Of a DNA stretch of 58,024 nt, positions 25,230 to 34,078 are shown piece by piece. This stretch comes from Saprospiraceae bacterium. GTDB lineage: Bacteria; Bacteroidota; Bacteroidia; Chitinophagales; Saprospiraceae. Each line of letters begins with the position of its first letter. The stretch's first letter is position 1. The stretch lies in assembly GCA_022841345.1 (NCBI GenBank), contig JALHRR010000030.1, positions 1 to 58,024 of the forward strand, given 5' to 3'. A model generated the notes under the pieces. It was given only the letters and a program-made list of their open reading frames with translations, searched no databases and was not told the DNA's origin. The position numbers and the translations under genes are program-made.

Positions 25230-25334
25230 ATGGAGAATTTTTTACTTTACTCGTTGATTCTGGTTAGTGTATCTATACTTAGCTTTTTACTTTCCCGTTC
25301 TTCTCCGGACCAGAATGTGGATGAGTGGGATTGA
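25230..25334 (+). CDS. Putative 34-residue single-pass membrane peptide
   Basis: Starts ATG at 25230 and reads MENFLLYSLILVSVSILSFL, then LSRSSPDQNVDEWD. Residues 4-21 form one hydrophobic helix, followed by a short Arg/Ser turn and an acidic tail, which would fit a small integral membrane protein with the tail outside the bilayer. Too short for standard gene finders. Support is the composition, the clean hydrophobic/polar split and an upstream -7 element; there is no homology evidence. It could be a chance ORF. Confidence 0.4.
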   Translation: MENFLLYSLILVSVSILSFLLSRSSPDQNVDEWD

Positions 25335-25701
25335 AACTACAGAAGTATATACGTATTCCTTTTAATTCCTATCAACTTAGATACGTATCATCAAAAAAAA
25401 TATCTGAGACCTGCACCTATCAAAATGCAGTCATCTATTGTTTTTATAGATTCGCAGAGAGTATCTTTGTAAAGAATATAGCATTCAGAACAATAACAGC
25501 TCAAGTTCCAGGGAATCTTTTATAAGTTGTGAAGTGCCATTGAACATATAAGTGATTTTTGGCATAATATTTGAAAAGAATGAACTACAAGCATATACTT
25601 AGCGTTGTATATGAGTTGTAATTATACAAAAAAATTATATATGAAAGGCGTTTTTGCCTGAATTATAAAGATGTAGTTTTCTTATTTTGAGACCTTAGTC
25701 T

Positions 25702-25743
25702 ATGACCCGAGTTGCAACGGCAATGATCGGGTCATTTTTTTTT
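25702..25743 (+). terminator. Strong intrinsic terminator on the plus strand, possible small-RNA end
   Basis: Stem ATGACCCGA/TCGGGTCAT (25702-25710/25727-25735), with an inner TTGC/GCAA pairing, and a run of nine T. No coding gene on the plus strand ends nearby; the closest candidate is the 34-residue ORF 370 bases upstream. It probably terminates that transcript or an unrecognised small RNA. Confidence 0.8.
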
Positions 25744-25818
25744 GATCAAAATATTGTGAAAACAAGTTTTATTTCAAACTGAATCAATCCGGATATTTAA
25801 TTAGAGCAGTCTTTCTTA

Positions 25819-27084
25819 CTAAGTGATTTCATCTGATTTGAACGGATGTCTTTGCACCCATTCCTCTTGTGGACTTAGCAGGTCGATAAGATTTGGAGCG
25901 ATCTTATTGTATAATCTGTTGCGATGCCTGATATAACAATACATGTCCACCGGATGAGCACCGACAGAGCTCTTGATTTCCATGGCTGTCCTTCCCAGAT
26001 TGATTCTGTCAACTTTTTCTTTTATTCCTTCCCCGATAAGGCGATAAAGCATATTCAAATAAATCTGATAAGTCTTGTTTAGAGAATTATCAAAGCCCAC
26101 CATGTGAGCGACCAGACTGTCATTGTTTAAAAAATAGCTAAAGAAACCCACAATTCTGGATTCCTTTTTAAAGACTTTGACCTGAAATTTGTCACCCATA
26201 TTTTTTTTGATCTCATAGAAGTAATCCATGCCCAGTTTCACCATATTAAATCCGGCAGTACCTATGGTCTCAAGATAAAGTTGATGCAGAATATTCGAAT
26301 GATCCTTTATTGCTGCTTCAGAAAGTGATTCAACAGTGATATCGGTCAATTTTTTTTGAGCTCTTCTGGCCCGGATACGATATTTGGAGTGCATGGCAGC
26401 CAAATAATCTTCAAAGCACTGCCATTCCGGATTGACTTGCATCAACATATTCGGCTGAATACGAAACTCATGCCATTTTCCGGTATTTTTAAATTCCGAT
26501 GATAGCTTGGCTTCCGGATATTTTTCTTTCAATAAAGACACTGCAATTTCATCCTTATGAGTTTTCTTCAAAGCCTCCCGAACCAGCGCATATGCTGATT
26601 CAATAATTTTCTCTCTTTTTTCCTGAGATAATTGATCTATAAATACCCATCCGTTTTCTCCGGTCAATAACAAATTGCCACATACGATAGTATGGAAATC
26701 TATATTCCGCGCTACATTTAGTTTAATTGCTTGAATCAGGTGCGAAAAAAAAGAGCATTTAGCAGTTTCCGGAGGATTTTCCTGACCTAAACTCTTCGCT
26801 GCATTAAAATGTACAATTTGAAAATAGAGTTTTGCAATAGGAGTAACTCCTGCATACACTATTACATACCTGTACTCCATACCTTTAGCCGGAGCTGATT
26901 CCAGACCGATCAGGTATTCTGATGACATGAAAATAGTACCGGTAAGGGCATCCCAGGCAGATTCTATCCCCCCAAGTTTCGCTTCAATGCTGTAGTTCAA
27001 ATGATTATCAGCTTGTTTTTCATCCAGAACAGCCTGATAATCCTGAGAAGGAGCAGAAGTAGGACTTTTATTACAATTAATCAT
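25819..27084 (-). CDS. FemAB-like/GNAT-fold protein
   Basis: Encodes 421 residues. No signal peptide. The C-terminal half has the marks of FemAB/BioF2-like acetyltransferase-fold proteins: ECFEDYLAAMHSKYRIRARR-like segment (WQCFEDYLAAM then SKYRIRARRAQKKL), a central FMVKLGMDYFYEIKKNMG region and the strand VKVFKKESRIVGFFSYFLNN, ending with INLGRTAMEIKSSVGAHP. Relatives move amino acids onto cell-wall or other substrates using aminoacyl-tRNA, or are of unknown activity; none is proven here. The gene is single, with divergent and convergent neighbours spaced well away. Confidence 0.72.
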   Translation of the reverse strand: MINCNKSPTSAPSQDYQAVLDEKQADNHLNYSIEAKLGGIESAWDALTGTIFMSSEYLIGLESAPAKGMEYRYVIVYAGVTPIAKLYFQIVHFNAAKSLGQENPPETAKCSFFSHLIQAIKLNVARNIDFHTIVCGNLLLTGENGWVFIDQLSQEKREKIIESAYALVREALKKTHKDEIAVSLLKEKYPEAKLSSEFKNTGKWHEFRIQPNMLMQVNPEWQCFEDYLAAMHSKYRIRARRAQKKLTDITVESLSEAAIKDHSNILHQLYLETIGTAGFNMVKLGMDYFYEIKKNMGDKFQVKVFKKESRIVGFFSYFLNNDSLVAHMVGFDNSLNKTYQIYLNMLYRLIGEGIKEKVDRINLGRTAMEIKSSVGAHPVDMYCYIRHRNRLYNKIAPNLIDLLSPQEEWVQRHPFKSDEIT

Positions 27085-27280
27085 TATGAGCCGGTGATTA
27101 TGCAGGTAAAAACTACGTTTAATAAACCATTAGTGTCCCATAAAGATGTAAAATGGATTCATTATTCTTTAAAAATAATATTGCCGCCTGTGTGATTCGG
27201 TTCATAAGTCCAATTCAAATTCAATAACCGGCCAAAGAATAATCTTCGAAGGTTAATGCTCACACTTTAGAATTTGGGCA

Positions 27281-28342
27281 TTATGGAAGATTAATATCCC
27301 TGTTGAAGTCTTGCAGGTTGGTGGATATACTAAAATGATGAGCACTTCCAGCAAGATGATAAGTGCCGAAACCATAATCAATTCTGAACCTGTTGATTTT
27401 GAAGCCGACTCCTCCGCTCATTCCCGCTAAACTCCGGAATCCTACAACAGTGAGTTCTCTTCTTCTGAAGTGGTTATAGCCTATTCTGATTCTGAATTGT
27501 TCTTTTTTGCCTATAAACAATTCAGCTCCAAAAACGAGGTGGCGGAAGAAATTATCAATTTGTTGGGTGAATCGATTCTCCTCTTCTGGCATATCATTAA
27601 TGAGAAAGTTTTTCTCTTCGCTTTCCGGATTGTCATAGAGGAGATTCCATCTGTGCAAATGATGCCCTGTTACAGAAAACTGAATAGGAGCTTTTGCAAG
27701 TCTTTTGCTAATCCCTATTCTGACATCATAGGGCATTGTTTCTCGATTGCCTTCACGATATTTTTTGAGTGTTCCTCCAATGTTATTAATGACGAGAGCG
27801 GCTGAAAATTTCTTTTCCGGCACAAAATATTGTAGTGCCAGATCTCCGGCGATTGCAAATGCGTTGTATGTTTCCAGCGTGGAGTTGATCACCTTGATAT
27901 TGATTCCGGCTCTCAACCTGTCATAAATGGTCCTGGAAGCACCCACTGTCCATGCAAATTCGCCTGCATTAAAGGTTCCCATTTGTTGATCAAATTCATC
28001 TGTCAAAAGAAAATCCCCATACCTTATATATTGGAATCCTGTATGTAATGTGAGCATTTTTTTGGGCAAATGGTGCGCATAATTAAAGAACCCATGCTGA
28101 GTACCGGCAAAATAAAACTGATGATTGAAAGACAATGCCTGATGTGAGGTCTCGTCTAATAAAGCCGGATTAAATATGGCAGCTGCAGCTGTAGGATCCT
28201 GGGCACTAATATTCATTCCTCCCAACGCTGTTAGACGGGCAGAATTTGGCAAGAGTAAAAAACGATACACATTCTCTCCGCCTACCTGAGCCAGGAGAGA
28301 AGAAGAGCTGAGTAAGAAAATTAAAAGTAATTGTTTAGGCAT
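27281..28342 (-). CDS. porQ: Type IX secretion system protein PorQ
   Basis: Encodes 353 residues with a signal peptide (MPKQLLLIFLLSSSSLLAQV). Family marks are the conserved start GGENVYRFLLLPNSARLTALGG, then DPTAAAAIFNPALLDETSH, followed by a beta-rich barrel ending FRIDYGFGTYHLAGSAHHFS. PorQ is a T9SS component of the outer membrane, linked to cargo modification and surface anchoring with PorU, PorV and PorZ. The T9SS cargo at 6161-7990 is a possible client. Downstream is a convergent FemAB-like gene; upstream, 158 bases away, is the 7TM-PAS protein. Confidence 0.92.
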   Translation of the reverse strand: MPKQLLLIFLLSSSSLLAQVGGENVYRFLLLPNSARLTALGGMNISAQDPTAAAAIFNPALLDETSHQALSFNHQFYFAGTQHGFFNYAHHLPKKMLTLHTGFQYIRYGDFLLTDEFDQQMGTFNAGEFAWTVGASRTIYDRLRAGINIKVINSTLETYNAFAIAGDLALQYFVPEKKFSAALVINNIGGTLKKYREGNRETMPYDVRIGISKRLAKAPIQFSVTGHHLHRWNLLYDNPESEEKNFLINDMPEEENRFTQQIDNFFRHLVFGAELFIGKKEQFRIRIGYNHFRRRELTVVGFRSLAGMSGGVGFKINRFRIDYGFGTYHLAGSAHHFSISTNLQDFNRDINLP

Positions 28343-28500
28343 CCTAAATTCGTTTTATAATAAGCTGCGTAAAAATAGAACATGTTCCTGATAATAGTTC
28401 CATGCGCTAATGCAGCAAGAACGAATAAATTGAAAATTCATTTTTATGAATTGAAATTTAACCGAATATGGGATGGCAATGTAAGAAATCTGAAGATGAG

Positions 28501-29775
28501 CTAGTTCTCCACGATTTCTGCTTTTTTCACAATTTGCCGAACGAGCATATCCAGTGATTTTGCTTCCATTTCCAAAAGACTTAAGTATTCTTTCTGTTCT
28601 TTGCTTAGACTGTCTTTTCCTGACATTTTAAGAACTTCTATGAGCCCCAGAATATTTGCGACGGGTCTCCTGATCTCATGCGATTGCAGATGAGCGATAT
28701 CTTTCAGCGTTTCATGCTGAGTCATTAGTTTTTGTTCATCTTTAAGCTTTTCCGTTATATTTCTGAATAGCAGGATATAGCCATTCAGGATATGCTGTTC
28801 ATCTTTGAGGGGGGAAGCCAGAATATGGTAATATTCTGTAGAATGAATAGTGGTCAGGCGAAATCTTGTCATAAACGGCAGCCCTTTGGGCATTTCTGAT
28901 AAAATCTGATCTGCACCCACCAATGCATTTTCTAATTTGACGCCTACATAAGAGGGCAATGTATTACCTAAAATCTGCCGCATTGAATGATTGATATCTA
29001 CTATTCTGTAAGAATTTTCCAGTACCATAAATCCTTCAGACATTGATTCTATTAATTTTTCCCTTGCTTGAGGAATGAGGCTGAATAGTTTAAATCTAAG
29101 CAATCCAACTCCAATAGAAATGGCAGTAATCAGAAATGCATATGGAGTAACATCAATCACACCAAATGGTCTGAATCCACTCAGGTACAGTACATTAGCC
29201 AGCCAGGGAACAGATGCAGATATGATGATAAGCGTAGCTTGTGACTTATATATTTGATTGGAGTATCTGTATCTCTTAGCAATCAGAAAAATTCCATAAA
29301 TGAGACATAAATAGAAATAAACCGTAAACAAAATATATAAAGGCCCTGCTTTAAATTTAAGCAAATACAAGTTATCCGCCTGAGTCAGGATCATATTTTG
29401 ATAATACCAGTCATGATGTTCTATAGTCCAAACGCTCCCTATCACCAGAATGGGTATAATCAACAGTCCCAGCCTCATTAACACAGTCCATTTGTGAATA
29501 TTGTTTGTGAATTGAATGCAAAAAAAGACCCAAAGAGGTGGAATGAATGATATGCCGAAATATTCAAGCTTGACCCAGCCCAAAATTTCTTCTTTTGTAG
29601 TAGCCGTCAAATCTATAGCATAGCAAATGGCCCACCAGGCAGTGCTAAACATGATAAGAGAAAGATAATTAATGGAGTCTTTTTGGGTCCTGTGCAACAA
29701 CATCAGACCTATTATAATTGCAAATAAGGATGGAATAGCTAAGGTTGCTGAAAATAAATTACCAGTATAGGTCAT
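28501..29775 (-). CDS. 7TM-PAS protein ending in a phospho-acceptor helix without a kinase domain
   Basis: Encodes 424 residues. About seven membrane helices lie in 8-230 (histidine-kinase N-terminal 7TM type), then a PAS domain (about 240-342) ending NGYILLFRNITEKLKDE, then a dimerisation/phospho-acceptor helix with His366 in LQSHEIRRPVANILGLIEVL. The chain stops 58 residues after the His; there is no N-, G1-, F- or G2-box. Only 158 bases separate the stop from the next gene, so no lost ATPase domain can be hiding there. It resembles the C-terminus of the 48885-51548 protein. Role: probable signalling protein whose kinase, if any, is elsewhere. Confidence 0.85.
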   Translation of the reverse strand: MTYTGNLFSATLAIPSLFAIIIGLMLLHRTQKDSINYLSLIMFSTAWWAICYAIDLTATTKEEILGWVKLEYFGISFIPPLWVFFCIQFTNNIHKWTVLMRLGLLIIPILVIGSVWTIEHHDWYYQNMILTQADNLYLLKFKAGPLYILFTVYFYLCLIYGIFLIAKRYRYSNQIYKSQATLIIISASVPWLANVLYLSGFRPFGVIDVTPYAFLITAISIGVGLLRFKLFSLIPQAREKLIESMSEGFMVLENSYRIVDINHSMRQILGNTLPSYVGVKLENALVGADQILSEMPKGLPFMTRFRLTTIHSTEYYHILASPLKDEQHILNGYILLFRNITEKLKDEQKLMTQHETLKDIAHLQSHEIRRPVANILGLIEVLKMSGKDSLSKEQKEYLSLLEMEAKSLDMLVRQIVKKAEIVEN

Positions 29776-30237
29776 ATCCAGTTACAATAAAGTGCGCCGT
29801 CAATGTTGCTTATCGAAAATCTTGCACGGAATCAATGTAAGCAAAGCTTTGATAGAATTTATGTAACAAAAATAAATCAAACTTGTGCTGCATTTTCTCC
29901 GTAAGTCTCTCAAAGATCGGGATTAATTGATTAACTGTATTATTTAACCTTCATTTTAATTTCCGGATTGAAAAATTACTTTTGAGATTAACTCATGTTT
30001 GCCTTACACTGTTTTAATCTGAATTTCTATATCAAACTCAGAATCGTCATTTATTATTTCCTTTGTACTTTATGAAATCAAGCACCAAAAATGCTATCCT
30101 TGCCTTGATTAACGTGAATTGAGAAAGTGAAAACGATAACTTTTTCAATTTAACATCGTTTTCAGACAGGTGAAAAGGTCATGTTTCAAAGTATAATTTT
30201 TACTGCAGGGACTTTATTCCCATTTAAAATTTAGGTT
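29776..30237. other. 462-base spacer between divergent genes, one hairpin seen
   Basis: AT-rich spacer between the divergent 7TM-PAS and LolA-like genes. The inverted repeat GAAAACGAT/ATCGTTTTC (30129-30137/30155-30163) lies about 75-110 bases before the LolA-like start. A 16-codon ATG frame at 30073 is too short to support. No promoter of the consensus form was found for the LolA-like gene. Confidence 0.5.
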
Positions 30238-30921
30238 ATGAATATATTCAGGAGTATCATCATTTTATGTATCGCTTTTGCATTCCAACATGTGTCGGTA
30301 GCTCAGACCAAGGCGACGCCCAAAGTTGGCAAAGATCCGAAGGTTGTTAAAATTCTGGAGGGAATAAAAAAGGATTTTGATAGTGCAAAAACAATAGAAA
30401 TCACATTTAATATGCTGACGGAAATGCCGGATAATACTTCCGAAAAGCAGACCGGCCTATTGCAACAATCAGGTAATCAATATTTTGTTGAAACCGAGCA
30501 ATTTGCAATTATCAATAATGGTAAAGCGATGTGGTTTGTAAATAAAGCGAATAAAGAAGGTCAAATCAACGATAATGATGCTGCTTCAGGCACTCAGTTG
30601 TTTTCACCTATGGAGTTATTAAAGATTTATGAAAAGGATGACCACAATATCGCAATCACCAATGAATATGCAGAAAAAGGTGTGAGTTATCAACAGATCG
30701 AATTTGTACCGCTGGACAAATCAGTTGATTATTCCAAGGCGAGGCTGACCATTCAAAAAGGCACTACCAAACTGAAAGAAGTAAAGTTTTTCTATAGGGA
30801 TGGTAGCAGGATGAGCCTCAGCATCAAAAATGTAGAAAAGAACAAAACTATCCCTGTAGGAAGATTTACTTTCCAGGCCTCAAAATATCCGGGTGTGTAC
30901 ATGGAAGATTTGAGAAATTGA
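30238..30921 (+). CDS. LolA-like outer-membrane lipoprotein carrier protein
   Basis: Encodes 227 residues with a signal peptide (ending near FQHVSVAQ). The mature chain matches the LolA/LolB-like pattern: helix ILEGIKKDFDSAKTIEITF, TGLLQQSGNQYFVETEQFAI, NNGKAMWFVNKANKEGQIND, and a C-terminal MSLSIKNVEKNKTIPVGRF strand. LolA carries lipoproteins through the periplasm from the LolCDE complex. Bacteroidota use LolA homologues, often several, and this one could serve a special cargo. It is monocistronic by position. Confidence 0.82.
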   Translation: MNIFRSIIILCIAFAFQHVSVAQTKATPKVGKDPKVVKILEGIKKDFDSAKTIEITFNMLTEMPDNTSEKQTGLLQQSGNQYFVETEQFAIINNGKAMWFVNKANKEGQINDNDAASGTQLFSPMELLKIYEKDDHNIAITNEYAEKGVSYQQIEFVPLDKSVDYSKARLTIQKGTTKLKEVKFFYRDGSRMSLSIKNVEKNKTIPVGRFTFQASKYPGVYMEDLRN

Positions 30922-30995
30922 GAATCATAATTTTCTTCCCACTCTTGTTGAAAGCATCATTATTTAAGCAACCTTAGGAGGCATATCGCGTTTGG

Positions 30996-31026
30996 TTTGG
31001 ATCGGTGCAGGGAATATGTACCTTTA
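30996..31026 (+). promoter_or_regulatory. Promoter of the PH-domain gene pair
   Basis: TTTG (30996-30999), a 19-base spacer and TACCTTTA (31019-31026; one mismatch to TAnnTTTG). The start is expected near 31031, 12 bases before the ATG. Confidence 0.5.
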
Positions 31027-31042
31027 AGCAACAAATCGTGGT

Positions 31043-31567
31043 ATGGAATTTAGAAATGAAAGTATAGACCTCCATCTTCTGCCTGCTATTGAGGCTGTGG
31101 AATGGGTTCCACTGGAGCCTAATTACAGGAAAATCATGTACATCAATACAATTTTCCTTTGGATACTACCTATCACCTGGCTGGTATTGAGTATCTTAAT
31201 GGGATGGTGGCAATATCCGATCTGGTCAGGACTGGCGATGGTATTCACTTTTTTGATACCATTTCTAAGTACAATTCTCGTAAAACCTTCATTTGCCGTG
31301 AAATTTTATGCGATCAGATCACATGACATTATTTTTCAGACCGGTTTAATATCAAGATCACAGACTGTCATTCCATTTGACAGGGTTCAGCATTGCGAAA
31401 TCAACAGAGGAGTTCTCAGCAGATGGATGGGTCTGAGCGAGCTGAATATATTTACTGCGGGAGGCTCCGCAAGTGACCTTAGTATACCCGGCTTGAGTGA
31501 AGCAAGAGCAGCAGAACTGTGTCAGTTTATATTGCTTAAAATCGATGCCGCAGATGAAGAGGAATAA
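31043..31567 (+). CDS. PH-domain membrane protein, YdbS-like
   Basis: Encodes 174 residues. Two membrane helices (about 34-75) precede a bacterial PH (bPH_2) domain: FYAIRSHDIIFQTGLISRSQ, then TVIPFDRVQHCEINRGVLSR and LNIFTAGGSASDLSIPGLSE. YdbS/YdbT pairs are widespread but of poorly known function, some linked to bacteriocin or stress response. Its end overlaps the start of the companion gene by 14 bases, so the two are coupled. The gene has its own promoter with a short leader. Confidence 0.85.
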   Translation: MEFRNESIDLHLLPAIEAVEWVPLEPNYRKIMYINTIFLWILPITWLVLSILMGWWQYPIWSGLAMVFTFLIPFLSTILVKPSFAVKFYAIRSHDIIFQTGLISRSQTVIPFDRVQHCEINRGVLSRWMGLSELNIFTAGGSASDLSIPGLSEARAAELCQFILLKIDAADEEE

Positions 31568-33056
31568 TCCGGCAGCTGAAAGAACAAGGCAGTCTCCGCT
31601 TGCCATCATTTTATTGCTGGCAACCTTTGCTAAAAATACTTTTCGGCAGTTCTGGCCATTCATTATTGTATTCCTGATCAATCCCAAACGATCAATGGAA
31701 TTTCAGATTTTGATTGTAGTGGCAGTTTTCTCCTTTATCTCTCTGATTTCTTCCATCTTGTCTTATTTCCGGTTCTATTATCAACTGACTGAAGATGGTC
31801 TTGTCGTGGAAAAAGGAATATTTAAAAAAACACGCATTCAGGTTCCTTTTGAAAGAATTCAATCTGTCAATATCGAGCAGGGAATTTTACATCAAGCCTT
31901 TAATATCGTTAAACTGGAGATTGATACAGCCGGGTCGAAAGGCAATGAATTGTCCATTACTGCTTTGGATCGAACAAAAGCCAATGAACTCCGCAGTTTT
32001 ATTTTTGAGCAAAAGGGAACCAAATCAGCAGCTGAAGGAGATTTGTCTGCCGATGGTGATCATTTGGCGGGTGCATCTCCCGGTCAATTTTTATTTCAGC
32101 TTTCCGGCTTTACACTTTTTAAAATAGGAATCAGCCAGAATCATTTACGAACACTGGGTATCGTAATCTTATTTTTATTTGGAGTGGCAGAAAATCTGAG
32201 TCAATTTGGCGGAGAAGGGGTGGAAGAGTATATGGACGGAACTTTTTGGTCCGGAATATTCAGCACGGCACTTGCAGCATTAATATTGTTACCGATATTT
32301 TTAATTGTTTCCCTGATCATCAGTGTTGTTCAGATTGTTTTTAAGTATGCTGATTTCACTGTCTTCCGAACCCATGAAGGACTCAGACTGATAGGCGGCC
32401 TTCTGACCCGGATAGAGCAGGTTGCTGTCCGAAAAAAGATACAAATGATGACTTTCGAAACCAATCCCATCCGGAGAATGCTGGGCCTGGTTAAAGTTCG
32501 GTTTTATCAGGCATCCAGTATGCAAGTCCAGGTCAATCAGTCCATTCAGATTCCGGGATGTTCTCAAACTGAATCTGAAATGGTAGCTGAAGAGTATATT
32601 TCTATGTATGAATTGAAATCAGCAGAATTTTTTCATGTGGATCCCAGGTATCGGATAAGGCTATTTCTTTTTTCCGGATTGCTTCCTTTAATCATAGTTA
32701 TGGGAGTCCTTTCATGGAATTTTGGTAAGGATGCATTTTTTGTTTTTTTAATATTGCCGCTTCTTGGAATTTGGGTTCACCTTCATTATCAGAGACTTGT
32801 ATTTGCCATTTCTAATCTGAGCGTAATTAGAAAAGATGGAATATTTGCCAGAAAAACTACCTTGCTTAAATTATACAAAATTCAGGCAGTCGAACTTTCG
32901 AGAGGATTTTATGAGCGAAGAAATAATCTGGGCACTGTGGTGATTCATACTGCTGCCAGGCCGGTGATAATTCCATTTCTCCCTCTTTCACAAGCTTCGC
33001 AAATTGTAAATTATCTTTTATATAAGGTAGAGTCAGAGAAGAAAAAATGGATGTAA
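31554..33056 (+). CDS. PH-domain membrane protein, YdbT-like
   Basis: Encodes 500 residues from the ATG at 31554, which overlaps the upstream gene by 14 bases; longer frames start within it. It has several membrane helices (for example near 14-75, 190-270 and 365-405) alternating with PH-like modules (FYYQLTEDGLVVEKGIFKKT, then VPFERIQSVNIEQGILHQ; a second near HEGLRLIGGLLTRIEQVAV; a third near SNLSVIRKDGIFARKT). This three-module layout matches YdbT. It pairs with the YdbS-like protein; the function of the pair is unknown. Confidence 0.85.
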   Translation: MKRNNPAAERTRQSPLAIILLLATFAKNTFRQFWPFIIVFLINPKRSMEFQILIVVAVFSFISLISSILSYFRFYYQLTEDGLVVEKGIFKKTRIQVPFERIQSVNIEQGILHQAFNIVKLEIDTAGSKGNELSITALDRTKANELRSFIFEQKGTKSAAEGDLSADGDHLAGASPGQFLFQLSGFTLFKIGISQNHLRTLGIVILFLFGVAENLSQFGGEGVEEYMDGTFWSGIFSTALAALILLPIFLIVSLIISVVQIVFKYADFTVFRTHEGLRLIGGLLTRIEQVAVRKKIQMMTFETNPIRRMLGLVKVRFYQASSMQVQVNQSIQIPGCSQTESEMVAEEYISMYELKSAEFFHVDPRYRIRLFLFSGLLPLIIVMGVLSWNFGKDAFFVFLILPLLGIWVHLHYQRLVFAISNLSVIRKDGIFARKTTLLKLYKIQAVELSRGFYERRNNLGTVVIHTAARPVIIPFLPLSQASQIVNYLLYKVESEKKKWM

Positions 33057-33077
33057 ATTTTGCTGACTGAAATCACC

Positions 33078-33938
33078 TTATTTCTCAACCGTCAGACCAT
33101 TATCCTTTAACAACATTTTGATCAATAGCCTGTCCTGTAACCAGACCGGAAGTCTTCTGGCAAATTGAATCATGGATTTATTGGCGGTAATCAAATATCG
33201 GTCTTTGGGCCTCTTATTTTCGATAATTTCCCGCAACAGAATGGCTACTTTTTCCACCGGCAAAGCATTTTTGGAACGCTTGTCCACAATCTTCGTCCGA
33301 TTGGCCAGTAGTGGGCTAAATATATTGTCAGGGTATTCGTCCACCTGCTCTTTTGCTTTGCGCCATATTTCAGTCTTGATGGGGCCCGGCTGTACTACTA
33401 CAACTCTGATCCCATACACAGAAAACTCTCTCCTCATAGCATCGCTCAAACTTTCAACTGCAAACTTAGAAGCACAATAAGGTCCCATGAAAGGTGTGGT
33501 GATTATTCCTGAAACGGAGGAGATATTGATGACTTTTCCCGGATCGGCTACCTTTTCTTTTATTCCACCCAGTAAAGGGAGGAATAACTGAGTAGTTCGC
33601 AGTAAGCCGATGACATTGATATCCAGCTGCTCTTTCATGTTGTCCAGAGAAAAGAATTGAATAGGCCCACTGTGGGCAATTCCAGCATTGTTGATCAGGG
33701 CAGTCAATGTTTCACCATTCAATGCATCCCTGACCAGACCAGCAGATTGCCTGACAGCAGCATCGTCACTCACATCAAAAATCAGCGGAACAAATGCAGG
33801 CCCCCAGAGTCGCTGAAGTCTGTTGGCATCTGATTCAGTGCGAACACTTCCAAAGACTTTGTAGCTTTTATTCAATAATTCTGCAGCAGCAGCAAATCCT
33901 ATTCCGGTGGATACCCCGGTAATTACAACTGATTTCAT
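33078..33938 (-). CDS. Short-chain dehydrogenase/reductase (SDR)
   Basis: Encodes 286 residues. The Rossmann motif TGVSTGIGFAAAAEL binds NAD(P); the NNAG motif is in ALINNAGIAHSG; the catalytic Ser lies in KVINISSVSGII, and the Tyr/Lys pair in GPYCASKFAVESLSD (YxxxK). It is a classical SDR; the substrate is not visible. The chain has a longer C-terminal tail (NKSMIQFARRLPVWLQDRLL) like lipid- or retinol-handling members. It is the last gene before a convergent pair at the PH-domain gene end. Confidence 0.88.
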   Translation of the reverse strand: MKSVVITGVSTGIGFAAAAELLNKSYKVFGSVRTESDANRLQRLWGPAFVPLIFDVSDDAAVRQSAGLVRDALNGETLTALINNAGIAHSGPIQFFSLDNMKEQLDINVIGLLRTTQLFLPLLGGIKEKVADPGKVINISSVSGIITTPFMGPYCASKFAVESLSDAMRREFSVYGIRVVVVQPGPIKTEIWRKAKEQVDEYPDNIFSPLLANRTKIVDKRSKNALPVEKVAILLREIIENKRPKDRYLITANKSMIQFARRLPVWLQDRLLIKMLLKDNGLTVEK

Positions 33939-34078
33939 TTATTATTTTTATTATAATAATCACATGGTCAGGCGAATGTAGTGAGTTAGACAAGAATAAT
34001 AGCTCTTCTGTATATTAAAAAGAACAATTATGCGCTTCAAGCATTACAGTATCGAACATTCTGAACGTTAATTACTGT

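Larger units (their letters stand above)
24910..25818. other. 909-base spacer with one tiny ORF and a strong terminator
   Basis: No large gene is supported. It holds a -7 element (25130-25137), a 34-codon ORF for a single-helix membrane peptide (25230-25334), AT-rich sequence without clear features, and a strong plus-strand terminator at 25702-25743. A frame at 25325-25525 has no support and was rejected. Confidence 0.65.

Noticed and set aside
25325-25525. 66-codon frame in the gap before the FemAB-like gene
   Set aside because: No motif, no promoter or leader, AT-rich chance composition.
25560-25743. 6S RNA candidate
   Set aside because: No long central bubble or 6S-like hairpin was visible; kept only as a possible unknown small RNA.
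30073-30123. 16-codon ATG frame upstream of the LolA-like gene
   Set aside because: Too short and without a supporting promoter or conserved motif.
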